A DNA stretch of 64,000 nucleotides from Methanomassiliicoccales archaeon (GCA_026394395.1 JAPKYK010000001.1:373773-437772); one strand, 5' to 3'; positions 41,851-50,968 are shown, numbered from the stretch's first letter. Notes: generated from the sequence alone by a model not told the origin. Translations and numbers: made by a program.

Positions 41851-43290
41851 TCACACCAGCGGGGTCAGGGAAACGTGCCCTCCCCGCGGCCTTTCCTCCA
41901 AGGTCAAGGCATAGCATTCGGTGAACGGTTTGATGCCGTACACCACCACCGTTCCTCCGATCCTCTCGGCCTTCAGATGCACCGTGGCCAGGTCGGCCAG
42001 CCGGGCCATCGACCGGCTGGTCGGGGAGGTCAGCCCGACGAACATCCCTCCGTTGCGGCTCATGGCCGCCAGATGCTCCGCCAGGCCCTCCATCACCTCC
42101 CCACCGTATATCGATTCAAGGGAGTCGAAGCCCATGAGCGACAGGTAGGGCATGGCCGCCCCGTCCAAAGCGTAGGTCAGGTTCTTCCATTTCAGGTCGT
42201 TGGCCACATTGCTCCCCTCCACCGGCAGGACGTAACGTCCGCTGTCCAGGTCCATCTGGGAGGCCGGTTCGACCACCCTCACCGACCTTTCCATGTCCGC
42301 GTCGGGTATCAAGCCGCGCAGCGAGGCTCGGGCGTTGGCCCCGCTGGCCTTGCGCAGGGGCATCCAGAGCACGCCCCGTCCGGCAGAGGCGAAGTTCGAT
42401 ACTATGGAGCGTTCGAAAACGTCGCTCACCACCGGCGGCAGCCCCGAACCCATCTCGATCATCACCGCCATCCCGGGGACCAGCCCTCCGGTCATGTGGT
42501 CCAGGTCCTCGATGCCGTACGAGAGCTTGCCCGCAGGGTCCTCGACCCTGGTCCATCCCACGGACACGTTGCCCCGGTCCCAATCGGCCCCGAAGCAGCG
42601 GAACCGTCCGCCCTTCAGGCTGAAGAGGTAAATCGGCTGGTGCACCTCGCACCCCCGCAGCTTCATGAGGTCCATCTCCCGGACCAGGCGCCGGTCATGC
42701 TCCACGCGGCTGAACTGGACCACGCCGTCGCCCAGGTAGTCCAGCATATGGTCGTTGCTCTCGAGCACGAAGACCAGGTTGGTCCCCTGGCCTTCCACTA
42801 GGTCCCGCTGCAGGGCGACCATGAGGTCCCGACAGCTCAGGTCGTAGCGGTCGGCCAAGGCGTCTATGCTGTCGACGATGAAAAGCTGGCGGACCCCCTC
42901 CGTCTTTTCCACCATCTCGTACAGGCGCTCCAGGTCGGGCATGTTCCGGCCGATGGTGACCGTCATCTCGCTGCGGGAGGAGAGCATCTCCCCGGAACCG
43001 ACGCCTTTCAGGTGACCCAGCCCAGACCGCTGGCGCCGTGATGCCCCGTCGTCGCCCCGTTTCAGCAATCGGTCCTCCAACCAGGGGAAATGATGGAGCA
43101 AGGAGCTGTCCGAGACCCGGGTGGAAAGATAGTGGGAGTCCTGAACGTCCTTGAACTCCTCGGCCACCTGCAGAGCGAAGGTGGTCTTACCAGTGCCTGC
43201 GTTCCCCCGCACGATCAGGGAATGGCCCCCTGGGTTGTTCAGGAATTGCACGATCTCGGGCGGCAGCATCGAGGCGGACATCTCATTCAT
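41851..43290 (-). CDS. KaiC/RecA-like ATPase with one intact and one degenerate domain
   Basis: 479 residues. Domain 1 (about 1-220) has a correct Walker A, G29NAGTGKTT37, and a Walker B-like QLFIVDSIDAL. Domain 2 (about 240-470) begins with the KaiC-like YGIEDLDHMTGGLVPGMAVMIEMG, but the P-loop position reads GSGLPP with no lysine. Double-domain RecA-like proteins of this sort occur in archaea as signalling or regulatory ATPases (KaiC, GvpD and FlaH relatives); no clock, gas-vesicle or archaellum genes are nearby. It is upstream of and co-directional with the 226-residue paralogue. Confidence 0.78.
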   Translation of the reverse strand: MNEMSASMLPPEIVQFLNNPGGHSLIVRGNAGTGKTTFALQVAEEFKDVQDSHYLSTRVSDSSLLHHFPWLEDRLLKRGDDGASRRQRSGLGHLKGVGSGEMLSSRSEMTVTIGRNMPDLERLYEMVEKTEGVRQLFIVDSIDALADRYDLSCRDLMVALQRDLVEGQGTNLVFVLESNDHMLDYLGDGVVQFSRVEHDRRLVREMDLMKLRGCEVHQPIYLFSLKGGRFRCFGADWDRGNVSVGWTRVEDPAGKLSYGIEDLDHMTGGLVPGMAVMIEMGSGLPPVVSDVFERSIVSNFASAGRGVLWMPLRKASGANARASLRGLIPDADMERSVRVVEPASQMDLDSGRYVLPVEGSNVANDLKWKNLTYALDGAAMPYLSLMGFDSLESIYGGEVMEGLAEHLAAMSRNGGMFVGLTSPTSRSMARLADLATVHLKAERIGGTVVVYGIKPFTECYALTLEERPRGGHVSLTPLV

Positions 43291-43435
43291 AGAACAGTCC
43301 TTTGACCGCTGGACATGGCTCTATTTTTAACTATATTTGCCCCTCGTTATCAATCTTAGTAAGTAAGGCGGAACGACCAACAGCTAAAAAGTTTAATTAA
43401 CGGCCACAGGGATGGCTATGCCCAGAGGAGTATCG

Positions 43436-44626
43436 ATGAAAGCTGTCATTCTCGCCGCAGGGGAAGGGACCAGGCTCCGACCGTTCACCGTATCCCGTCC
43501 CAAGGTGATGATACCCATCGGCAACCGGCCCATTCTTGAATACGTGGTACGGGCACTGGCCGCCAACGGCATCACCGAAATAATCCTGGTGGTCGGTTAT
43601 ATGAAGGAAAGGATAATGTCCTTCTTCGGTAACGGGTCCAACTTCGGGGTCAAGATATCCTACGCCATCCAGGAGAAGCAACTGGGCACCGCCCACGCCG
43701 CCTTGACCGTCCGCGACCAGATCAAGGACGAGTTCATCCTGGTGGCCGGGGACAACATTATCGACGCCCAGGTCATCGCCGACCTGCTTCGGCACAAGGG
43801 CGGCTTTTCAATGCTGGTCACCGATTCAGAGACCCCATCCAAATATGGAGTGGTGCAGACCAGGGACGGACGAGTGGTGGACATCATCGAAAAGCCCGAC
43901 AAGGGCGTGGGGAACATCATCAACACCGGCATCTACCGCTTCCCGCCAGAGATATTCGATTACCTGGAAAGGGGAGTGATGACGGGCAAGGCCGGCATCA
44001 CCCACGTCATGCACAGCTACATCTCCAAGATCAACGTGGACGTGGTCCGCTCCAACGGCCGTTGGATGGACGCGGTGTATCCCTGGGACCTGATACGCCT
44101 GAACGAGTACGCCTTCAACCTGACCGGCCAGGAGACCTCCGGGACCATCGAGGCCGGGGTGACGCTGCGCGGCCCGATCTACGTCGGCGCGGGCACCAGG
44201 ATAAAGGCTGGTTCCTACATCGAAGGGCCGGCGGTCATCGGCGAAGGATGCGAGATCGGCCCTTACGCCACGATATTCCCGACCACCAGCATAGGGAACG
44301 GAGTGCACATCGCGCCCTTCACCGCCATCTACAACTCCATCATCATGAACAATGTCTCCATCGGTTCGCACTCGCATCTCTCCCAGGCGGTGATAGACGA
44401 CGGATGCCGCATCGGGCCAGGCTTCTCCGCCCCCTCTGGGCTGGCGCAGGTGCGCGTGGAGGACGAGCATTTCCGGGTGGACAAGGCCGGCAGCATGGTC
44501 GGAGAGTTCACCTATATGGGTCCCAAGGTCGTGCTGTCCGCCGGTACGATCATCGGGGCGAACTCACGGGTGGGTGACGGGGCCAAGGTCAGCGGCACTC
44601 TCGACGACAGGAGCATCGTGGTCTGA
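43436..44626 (+). CDS. Sugar-1-phosphate nucleotidylyltransferase/acetyltransferase (GlmU-like)
   Basis: 396 residues. The N-terminal nucleotidyltransferase domain has ILAAGEGTRLRPFT, VAGDNIID and IIEKPDKG; the C-terminal left-handed beta-helix has hexapeptide repeats (TIEAGVTLRGPIYVGAGTRI onwards). With the downstream glmS it should make UDP-GlcNAc: acetylation of GlcN-1-P, then uridylylation. The ATG at 43436 is chosen because GAGGAG lies six bases upstream; the TATA is near 43390. The glmM step is not encoded next door. It overlaps glmS by one base (TGATG). Confidence 0.9.
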   Translation: MKAVILAAGEGTRLRPFTVSRPKVMIPIGNRPILEYVVRALAANGITEIILVVGYMKERIMSFFGNGSNFGVKISYAIQEKQLGTAHAALTVRDQIKDEFILVAGDNIIDAQVIADLLRHKGGFSMLVTDSETPSKYGVVQTRDGRVVDIIEKPDKGVGNIINTGIYRFPPEIFDYLERGVMTGKAGITHVMHSYISKINVDVVRSNGRWMDAVYPWDLIRLNEYAFNLTGQETSGTIEAGVTLRGPIYVGAGTRIKAGSYIEGPAVIGEGCEIGPYATIFPTTSIGNGVHIAPFTAIYNSIIMNNVSIGSHSHLSQAVIDDGCRIGPGFSAPSGLAQVRVEDEHFRVDKAGSMVGEFTYMGPKVVLSAGTIIGANSRVGDGAKVSGTLDDRSIVV

Positions 44627-46422
44627 TGTGCGGCATAGTAGGTTACTCGGGGTACCGTCCAGCGGTGGATGTGCTGATGGAGGGCCTGAAACGCCTGGAG
44701 TACCGGGGCTACGACTCCGCTGGAGTGGTCACGGTAGAGAAGGACCACCTGGTGCTGGTCAAACGCCAGGGAGAGCTGGAGGTGTTGAGGGGCTCGTTGC
44801 CTAAGCTCGAGGGGCGCTCAGGCATCGGGCACACCCGCTGGGCCACCTGCGGTCGTCCTTCGGACCGCAATGCCCATCCTTTCCTATCCTGCGACAGCAA
44901 ACTGGCCATCGTTCACAACGGGATTATCGAGAACTATATGGCCCTCAGGGAGGACCTAGAATCCCGGGGTCACCGTTTCACCTCCGACACCGACACCGAG
45001 GTCATGGTGCACTTGCTGGAGGAGCATTACGAGGGCGACCTGCGTAAAGCTCTGGCCCTTACGGTCCAGGACATCCAGGGAACCTACGCCATAGCGGCGG
45101 TCAAGGAGGGCGGAAAGGAGATAGCTGCCGCTCGCAAGGAGAACCCCCTGGTGGTGGGGCTGGGGGTCAAGGAGAACTTCCTGGCGTCAGATGTCACCGC
45201 CCTTTTGAGCTACACCAGCAAGGTCCTGTACATCATGGACGGGGAGACAGTGTCCCTGACGCCGTCCGGGGTAAAGGTGTACGATTCGAAAGGTTCCCAG
45301 GTCAAGCGCGATCCGTCCATGATCACCTGGTCCGCCGAGGACGCCCAGAAGGGCGGGTTCGAGCACTTCATGCTCAAAGAGATATTCGAAGGACCGAACG
45401 CCATACACAACACGATGATGGGCGCCCTAGACATGATCGAGAACGGCGAGGTGCTTCCCAACACCGACTTCCAGTCCATCAAGATAGTGGCCTGCGGCTC
45501 TTCCTACCACGCGGCCATGGGCGGCAAGTACGCCATGGAGGAGTTCGCCGGGGTGCCGACCACGCTCGAGCTGGCCTCAGAATACAGGTACTCGCCCGGG
45601 GCGCGCGAGGCTCCGTTGGTCATCCTGGTGAGCCAAAGTGGGGAGACCGCGGACACGCTGGCCGCAGCCAGGGAGGCCAGGCGCCGCGGGTGCCGGACCC
45701 TGGCGATCACCAACGTCATCGGCTCGACCATCACCCGTGAGGTGGACGAGGTGTTCTACACCAAGGCCGGCCCGGAGATCGGGGTGGCGGCCACGAAGAC
45801 GTTCCTCACCCAAGTCTTGGCCATGTACCTGTTGGCCATACGCATTGGTTATGCCAAAGGCACCCTGAGCTACGATTCCATGCGCAGCGTCCTCTCCTCA
45901 TTGCGGCAATCGTCCAACGTGGTCCAGGCGGTCCTGAACCACGTGCACGACATAGAGAACGCCAGCCGGATGATCGATTCGGCCGAGCACTGCTTCTTCA
46001 TCGGACGGAACATCAACTACCCGACGGTCCTGGAAGGTGCGCTGAAGCTCAAGGAGATATCCTACATCCACGCTGAAGGGTTCGCCGCCGGAGAGCTCAA
46101 ACATGGTCCGTTGGCCCTGCTGGATTCGAGCACCCCGGTCATCGCCGTGGCCATTAAGGGGGACCACACCTACGAGAAGATGCTGGCCAACATATCCGAG
46201 GTGGCCGCCCGGGACAGCCCGGTGCTGGGCGTGGGCATCGAAGGGGACACGGAGCTGGCCAGGCTATGCGAGAAGATGATATACATCCCGCAGGTGAAGC
46301 CGGTCTTCTCCCCCATCCCGGTGACCGTGGCCCTGCAGGTGCTGTCCTACTATGTGGCCAAGAGACGCGACTGCTCGATCGACAAACCCAAGAACCTGGC
46401 CAAGAGCGTGACCGTGGAGTGA
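44626..46422 (+). CDS. glmS: Glutamine-fructose-6-phosphate aminotransferase
   Basis: 598 residues. The N-terminal class II glutaminase domain starts MCGIVGYSG, with Cys2 as nucleophile, and has RLEYRGYDSAG and HTRWATCGRPSDRNAHP. Two SIS isomerase domains follow (VACGSSYHAAMGGKYAMEE, SQSGETADTLAA; then FIGRNINYPTVLEGALKLKEISY, FAAGELKHGPLALL), and the C-terminus is KPKNLAKSVTVE. It makes glucosamine-6-phosphate for N-glycans or other surface sugars. The ATG overlaps the preceding stop. Confidence 0.97.
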   Translation: MCGIVGYSGYRPAVDVLMEGLKRLEYRGYDSAGVVTVEKDHLVLVKRQGELEVLRGSLPKLEGRSGIGHTRWATCGRPSDRNAHPFLSCDSKLAIVHNGIIENYMALREDLESRGHRFTSDTDTEVMVHLLEEHYEGDLRKALALTVQDIQGTYAIAAVKEGGKEIAAARKENPLVVGLGVKENFLASDVTALLSYTSKVLYIMDGETVSLTPSGVKVYDSKGSQVKRDPSMITWSAEDAQKGGFEHFMLKEIFEGPNAIHNTMMGALDMIENGEVLPNTDFQSIKIVACGSSYHAAMGGKYAMEEFAGVPTTLELASEYRYSPGAREAPLVILVSQSGETADTLAAAREARRRGCRTLAITNVIGSTITREVDEVFYTKAGPEIGVAATKTFLTQVLAMYLLAIRIGYAKGTLSYDSMRSVLSSLRQSSNVVQAVLNHVHDIENASRMIDSAEHCFFIGRNINYPTVLEGALKLKEISYIHAEGFAAGELKHGPLALLDSSTPVIAVAIKGDHTYEKMLANISEVAARDSPVLGVGIEGDTELARLCEKMIYIPQVKPVFSPIPVTVALQVLSYYVAKRRDCSIDKPKNLAKSVTVE

Positions 46423-46423
46423 A

Positions 46424-47413
46424 CTAAGGCAAGCGCTCCGGACAGGAGGCCCGACGGGAGCAGGTGGCGCACTTTCCAGGCCGATTGTGGTTACGGTGGG
46501 CCTCGCCGGTCTTCAAGATGCCCCGCATCTCCTCCAGCTTGCCCAGTAAGATGTTCTCCAGCTCCGCCGTGAACTCGATCTCGTGCTCCTCCCCTCCGTA
46601 CCTCAGCAGACCGTACGGCGGCCTCTTTCCAGAATCCTCGGATATGAGCAGGCAATAGGCCGCCACCTGCAGGATATGAGAGAATAGTGGTCCCTTAGGC
46701 GTGCGCCCAGTCTTTAGGTCCCCCGGTATGAGCTGCCCGCCTATCTCCAGCACGAAGTCCGGACGACCGCTCAGACCATACTTCTCGGACAGGTAGATGG
46801 GGGAGTTCTCCGTCCCCACGTAATGGATGTCCCCTTCCAGCCCCTGCTCCCCCTTCCACTCCTTGGCCTTCTCGGAGGCGGACATAGAGTAGTACAAGGC
46901 GAACGAGGCTCCGATCAGCCACAACAGGGCCATGGCCTCCAGCAGCATGGACACCACGGGGTCGGTATCGATGATGCTGCCCAGGTTCATGGCCACGGCC
47001 ATGACCACCAGGCCCAGTATGGCCCACACCTGCAGGCGACGGAACTTGGTCATGGTCGCCCCCTTCTGCGCCGAGAGGTACAGCATCACGATGACCGCGA
47101 AGAACCAGATGATGCTGAGCAGCGACAGGATCCAACCCCAATCGGTGTAGTCGCCTCCGCTCATTAATGATATACCGCTTACCGCCAACACGGTGGCGAC
47201 GAGAGAGAACAGGAAGACCAGGCGTTCCCATTCCCAGGCCGCCTGCTCCGCGGACCTGATACGACGGTACTCTTCGGCCTTGTTGCGATGGGCCTTGTCC
47301 CCTTCGTCCAGCTCCTGGTTCCGGACCTGGGCCTGCCGTCCCAACCACCAGCTGAGCGGGCAATAGCCGTAGCGCTCCAGGTCGCTGGCGGAGATGACCT
47401 CGTCCCGGTCCAT
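46424..47413 (-). CDS. Membrane-embedded Cas4/RecB-like nuclease with Fe-S cysteines
   Basis: 329 residues. The nuclease parts match the Cas4 group of PD-(D/E)XK exonucleases: C18 in RYGYCPL, H42, D219 in SGRPDF, D232-L-K234 in GDLK, a QVAAY helix motif and three C-terminal cysteines C315, C318 and C324 that would hold a [4Fe-4S] cluster with C18. Between H42 and D219, where Cas4 has a short helical insert, lie four hydrophobic helices at about 65-84, 92-114, 127-147 and 155-175. The protein is thus a membrane-anchored nuclease. No cas gene or CRISPR is nearby. It lies 49 bp downstream of the CDIN1-like nuclease gene. Confidence 0.82.
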   Translation of the reverse strand: MDRDEVISASDLERYGYCPLSWWLGRQAQVRNQELDEGDKAHRNKAEEYRRIRSAEQAAWEWERLVFLFSLVATVLAVSGISLMSGGDYTDWGWILSLLSIIWFFAVIVMLYLSAQKGATMTKFRRLQVWAILGLVVMAVAMNLGSIIDTDPVVSMLLEAMALLWLIGASFALYYSMSASEKAKEWKGEQGLEGDIHYVGTENSPIYLSEKYGLSGRPDFVLEIGGQLIPGDLKTGRTPKGPLFSHILQVAAYCLLISEDSGKRPPYGLLRYGGEEHEIEFTAELENILLGKLEEMRGILKTGEAHRNHNRPGKCATCSRRASCPERLP

Positions 47414-47462
47414 GCACTAAAATACAGATTGGTGATATTTTTAACTTGGCAGGTGGACCAGC

Positions 47463-48224
47463 TCAGGTCACCGGCCGGCAGTTCAGGTGGGTCAGGGAAG
47501 AGTCAGTGATGAATATGCCATCCTCCATGGTGATCTCGTCCACGAAGCCGAACCAGTAGACCACGAGGCCGTGCCCGAAAAGCTGGACGTAGGGGGCCAG
47601 CTGCTTCTTGGTGTTCTTGTTCACCTCGATCCTGTCGCCGAACGAGGCCTTGGACTCAATCCAATTGACCTTCCAACCGTTGACCACGATGGGCTTGTCA
47701 AGCAAGGCGTCCGGGGTCTTGGTGAACTCCCCGCGCAGTTCCTTCTCCGTGCGGTAGCCGATGTCCTGGCTGTCCAACCAGTCCTGCAGGTTCTTCTCGC
47801 CCCAGGTTCCTCTCTGGTACTGCTTCTCCATGCCCTCCGGGGAGTAGATGAGGTCTGTCTGGGCGATCTCCTCGATCTGCCTCTTCAGTTCCGGGTCATC
47901 GATGGCCTCGGGGTTCCGTACCATGGCCCAGTACTGCTTGCGGGAGCGCCCGGTCTCCTGGAACAGCATCAGGCCGGTGAGTATAGGGGGGAACTCGTAA
48001 CGACGGGACAGTTCCAACAGGGTCTCTCCGTGCTGCCAGGACTGCACCATCTTTTGGCTGTTCCTCTGCACCTTGTAGAACTTCTTGGTGGTCTCCCGGA
48101 CCGTCCTCTGGGTGTAGATGACGGTCAGCAGCTCATGGTCCAGGCACAGTTCCTTAGAAAGTACATCGATATCAGAGGGTTCGTTCAATCGGTCGTACAG
48201 GTATCTGAAATCCTCATTCTTCAT
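47463..48224 (-). CDS. CDIN1 (C15orf41)/TPD-family predicted nuclease
   Basis: 253 residues. An N-terminal helical part (about 1-125) with repeated helix-turn-helix-like segments precedes a PD-(D/E)XK nuclease domain with TPD at 170-172, E190-S-K192 in WKVNWIESKASFGD and GLVVYWFGFVDE. This is the pattern I know from the animal Codanin-1-interacting nuclease and its archaeal homologues. The biochemical role in archaea is not established; a DNA or RNA junction nuclease is likely. TTATATACG lies about 35 bp upstream of the ATG. Confidence 0.83.
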   Translation of the reverse strand: MKNEDFRYLYDRLNEPSDIDVLSKELCLDHELLTVIYTQRTVRETTKKFYKVQRNSQKMVQSWQHGETLLELSRRYEFPPILTGLMLFQETGRSRKQYWAMVRNPEAIDDPELKRQIEEIAQTDLIYSPEGMEKQYQRGTWGEKNLQDWLDSQDIGYRTEKELRGEFTKTPDALLDKPIVVNGWKVNWIESKASFGDRIEVNKNTKKQLAPYVQLFGHGLVVYWFGFVDEITMEDGIFITDSSLTHLNCRPVT

Positions 48225-48392
48225 CTGTTCACTCTTGGCGCTTTTCGTAGATTGGGTATCGTATATAATGGTTATGCGCTCAACACCAATGGGGGGCGTC
48301 CAATGTCAACGAGCAAACCGTCCTGCGATAGATTGATTATCGTAAAACCCATGTACAATTTTCATATTAATATACCTTGAAGGAGGAAAAAA

Positions 48393-48998
48393 ATGCAGCT
48401 CAATGATTTCTTAGCCTCAGAGAATGGACCACCGTGGCTCCCAGCCAGTGTGGCCGAGGCCCGTAAACTGATGTACTTCGGTCAGCTGATAGCCTTGATA
48501 TTCGCCCTGATCGCCCTCATCGTGGGAGTGTTCATGGTAATTACCGGCAATTTGGCTGGCATCGGGTCGCTGGTGGCGGCAGCCCTCGGTCTCATCGTCG
48601 TCTACATGTTGAAGAATCAGGTGTTCTCTCCTCTGGATCAGGGCAAGTTCAAACAGGCCAGTGATGCACTGCTCATCTGGTTCATCGTGGGTCTCATCGT
48701 CTACCTGATACCCGGAGTGATCCTGCTGTTGGGGTACCTCAAGCTGCAGGACATATTCCAGCAGCCCCAGTACAATCAGTACCAGGCCCAGCAGTATCAG
48801 GTGGCCCCGACGGAGCAACCCGCTCAGCCAGCCCCGGCCCAGGAGCATCCCGCTCCCGCTCAACCGGCCCCGGCCCAGCCCACCTCGGCCGAAGAGCACA
48901 AGGAGAAGAAGGTGGAGATGATCAAGTGCCGCAAGTGCGGAGTGAACTTCCCAACCTTTATGCACAACTGCCCCAACTGCAACGAGCCCAAGCACTGA
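48393..48998 (+). CDS. Membrane protein with Pro/Gln-rich linker and C-terminal zinc ribbon
   Basis: 201 residues. Three membrane helices (about 27-50, 55-72, 92-115) are followed by a cytoplasmic low-complexity linker rich in Pro, Ala and Gln (about 125-170) and a zinc ribbon (CRKCGVNF ... CPNCNEP). It has a strong ribosome site GGAGG eight bases before the ATG and a CATATTAATATAC TATA box. Function unknown. It is built like the TM2 protein at 21339-22451 but with the parts in another order. Confidence 0.7.
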   Translation: MQLNDFLASENGPPWLPASVAEARKLMYFGQLIALIFALIALIVGVFMVITGNLAGIGSLVAAALGLIVVYMLKNQVFSPLDQGKFKQASDALLIWFIVGLIVYLIPGVILLLGYLKLQDIFQQPQYNQYQAQQYQVAPTEQPAQPAPAQEHPAPAQPAPAQPTSAEEHKEKKVEMIKCRKCGVNFPTFMHNCPNCNEPKH

Positions 48999-48999
48999 A

Positions 49000-49239
49000 C
49001 TAGGCTCGGAAAACCACTTTCCCATTCTTTTCTATCATCCTGATCCTGTGATACGGGACGGTGCCGTCAGCGGTGCTGAAGAAGGACTTGCCCAGTTCTA
49101 TGATATCCTCTCCCCGGACACATGCCAGGTCCTCCAAGGCGCCCCGGTGCAGGTAGATTACCGTCACTCCTCCCAGTCCACCCTGGCCCCATTTGATCTC
49201 GTTCAGGACCTCCCGGGGATAGGACATGGTATATAACAT
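49000..49239 (-). CDS. UPF0248/DUF504 family protein
   Basis: 79 residues with the family pattern YPREVLNEIKW, VTVIYLHRGA, then GEDIIELGKSFF and VPYHRIRMIEKNGKVVF. The family is widespread in archaea and is thought to act with RNA-processing enzymes, but the activity is not settled. An ATG at 49227 is an alternative start that begins MSYPREV. It abuts the end of the zinc-ribbon gene and is divergent from the adenine deaminase. Confidence 0.85.
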   Translation of the reverse strand: MLYTMSYPREVLNEIKWGQGGLGGVTVIYLHRGALEDLACVRGEDIIELGKSFFSTADGTVPYHRIRMIEKNGKVVFRA

Positions 49240-49289
49240 CGGAAGGACCGGTCAAAAAGTTTTTGCGCTAATAGCGCCGAATAGGTGCC

Positions 49290-50915
49290 ATGGAACGGAT
49301 CGAGGTCGAAGGGCAGCTGGTCGATATCATCGAAGGAAAGATATTCCCGGCTAGGGTGGTAATGATGGACGGTAAGTTCGTGGAAATTTCACCTATCCAG
49401 GAAGCACCGAAGTGCTACTTGCTGCCCGGGCTCATCGACGCCCATATCCACATAGAATCCTCCCAGCTGTGCCCGTCCCGCTTCGCCGAGGCGGTCGTGC
49501 CCCATGGGACCACGGCGGTGGTATCCGACCCGCACGAGATTGCCAACGTGACGGGGATGAAAGGCATCGAATACATGCTCGAGGACGCGGGTAAGGTGCC
49601 TCTGCGCATATTCTTCACCGCCCCCTCCTGCGTCCCCCCGACGCCCTACGAAAGGTCCGGAGCGGTGATCGGGGTGGCGGACATCGAAAGCATGTTCCGG
49701 GACCCCCGGTTCGTGGCCTTAGGTGAAGTGATGGACGTCCAGGGCGTGCTGAGGAACGATCCGCAGATAATAGGCAAGATCAAAGCGGCCAAGGAGTTTT
49801 GGAAGGTGATCGACGGCCATTGTCCCGGGCTGGTCGGCACGGACCTGGTGAAATACATAAACGCCGGGATCAGGACGGACCACGAGAGCCTGACGGCCGA
49901 CGAGGCCGAGGAGAAGTACTTCCTCGGCATGTGGATACAGGTGCGGGAGGGCAGCGCCTCCCACGATCTCCGAGCGTTGATGCCCTTCGCCAAAACGCAC
50001 GAATGCATGTTGGTCTCCGATGACCTGCGGGCGAAGGACCTGGCCAACGGGCACCTGGACGTGCTGCTGAGAAAGGCCGTCGCCCTGGGCATGGCGCCTA
50101 TGCACGCCATCCGCGCCGTCACCGCCTGGCCAGCCTGGCAGTACAGCCTGCCCGGAGGAAGCGTGGCCGTGGGCCACACCGCCGACCTGGTGCTGGTGGA
50201 GGACCTGAAGAGCTTCAACGTCCTGAAGGTCTACATCGGCGGCCAGATGGTGGCCGAGAACGGCCATGCGTTGTTCCAGTTCGATCCCACCCGCAACGGG
50301 CAGGCCATAATCGAACGGAAGCTCACGGCCGAGGACCTTCTTCTGAGGGCCGAGGGAGACAAGGCCTCGGTACGAGTAATCGAGGTCTTCCCGGACCGCA
50401 TCGAGAGCTGCGCCCTGATCACCGAGGTGCCAGTGCGTCAGGGGTCCGTAAAGGCCAGCCCCGAACAGGACGTGCTGCTTCTGGCCCTGGTGAACCGCTA
50501 TATCGACGAGAGGCCGGTCCTCGGCCTGATAAAAGGTTTCGGTCTAAAACGCGGGGCTTTGGCCACCTCGGTGGCGCACGATTCACATCACATCCTGTCC
50601 GTGGGTCAGAACGCGGAGGACATGGCTAAAGCGATCAACGCCGTATCTCGAAGCGGCGGTTTCGCCGTATCGGACGAAGATCGGTTGGAACAACTGCCGT
50701 TGGAGGTGGCCGGCCTCATGAGCACCTCTCCAATGGAAAAGGTGGCGGCCAAGGAGGCCGAGCTGGTGGACATGCTAAAGGACCTGGGATGCAGGCTACC
50801 GGCGCCCTTCATGACCCTGTCCTTCCAGTCCCTGCTGGTGGTCCCCGAGCTTAAGATCAGCGACCGCGGCCTGTTCGACACGACACACAATGAACTGGTC
50901 CCGCCGCTGCTCTGA
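49290..50915 (+). CDS. ade: Adenine deaminase
   Basis: 541 residues of the amidohydrolase-type adenine deaminase, which converts adenine to hypoxanthine. Metal-site motifs are LPGLIDAHIHIESS, GEVMD, IDGHCPGL, RTDHES and VSDDL. The C-terminal adenine-deaminase domain (GLKRGALATSVAHDSHHILSVGQN) is present. The family is often Mn- or Fe-dependent. It begins a plus-strand purine-salvage group with the two phosphoribosyltransferases at 50969 and 52019. Confidence 0.93.
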   Translation: MERIEVEGQLVDIIEGKIFPARVVMMDGKFVEISPIQEAPKCYLLPGLIDAHIHIESSQLCPSRFAEAVVPHGTTAVVSDPHEIANVTGMKGIEYMLEDAGKVPLRIFFTAPSCVPPTPYERSGAVIGVADIESMFRDPRFVALGEVMDVQGVLRNDPQIIGKIKAAKEFWKVIDGHCPGLVGTDLVKYINAGIRTDHESLTADEAEEKYFLGMWIQVREGSASHDLRALMPFAKTHECMLVSDDLRAKDLANGHLDVLLRKAVALGMAPMHAIRAVTAWPAWQYSLPGGSVAVGHTADLVLVEDLKSFNVLKVYIGGQMVAENGHALFQFDPTRNGQAIIERKLTAEDLLLRAEGDKASVRVIEVFPDRIESCALITEVPVRQGSVKASPEQDVLLLALVNRYIDERPVLGLIKGFGLKRGALATSVAHDSHHILSVGQNAEDMAKAINAVSRSGGFAVSDEDRLEQLPLEVAGLMSTSPMEKVAAKEAELVDMLKDLGCRLPAPFMTLSFQSLLVVPELKISDRGLFDTTHNELVPPLL

Positions 50916-50968
50916 GGTAGGTTTATTTCCTATCAGGCCGGTTCAGAGCACGCTCCGGAAGTGAGGAC

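Noticed and set aside
41548..42801. Plus-strand open frame of 417 codons antisense to the KaiC-like genes
   Set aside because: It spans two genes on the opposite strand and their junction, and shows only the low-complexity sequence typical of GC-rich antisense frames.
41161..43290. Circadian KaiABC system
   Set aside because: There is no kaiA or kaiB, the KaiC autophosphorylation motif is not visible and two of three P-loops are degenerate.
46424..48224. CRISPR-Cas locus suggested by the Cas4-like gene
   Set aside because: No direct-repeat array, cas1, cas2 or effector gene is visible in the window.
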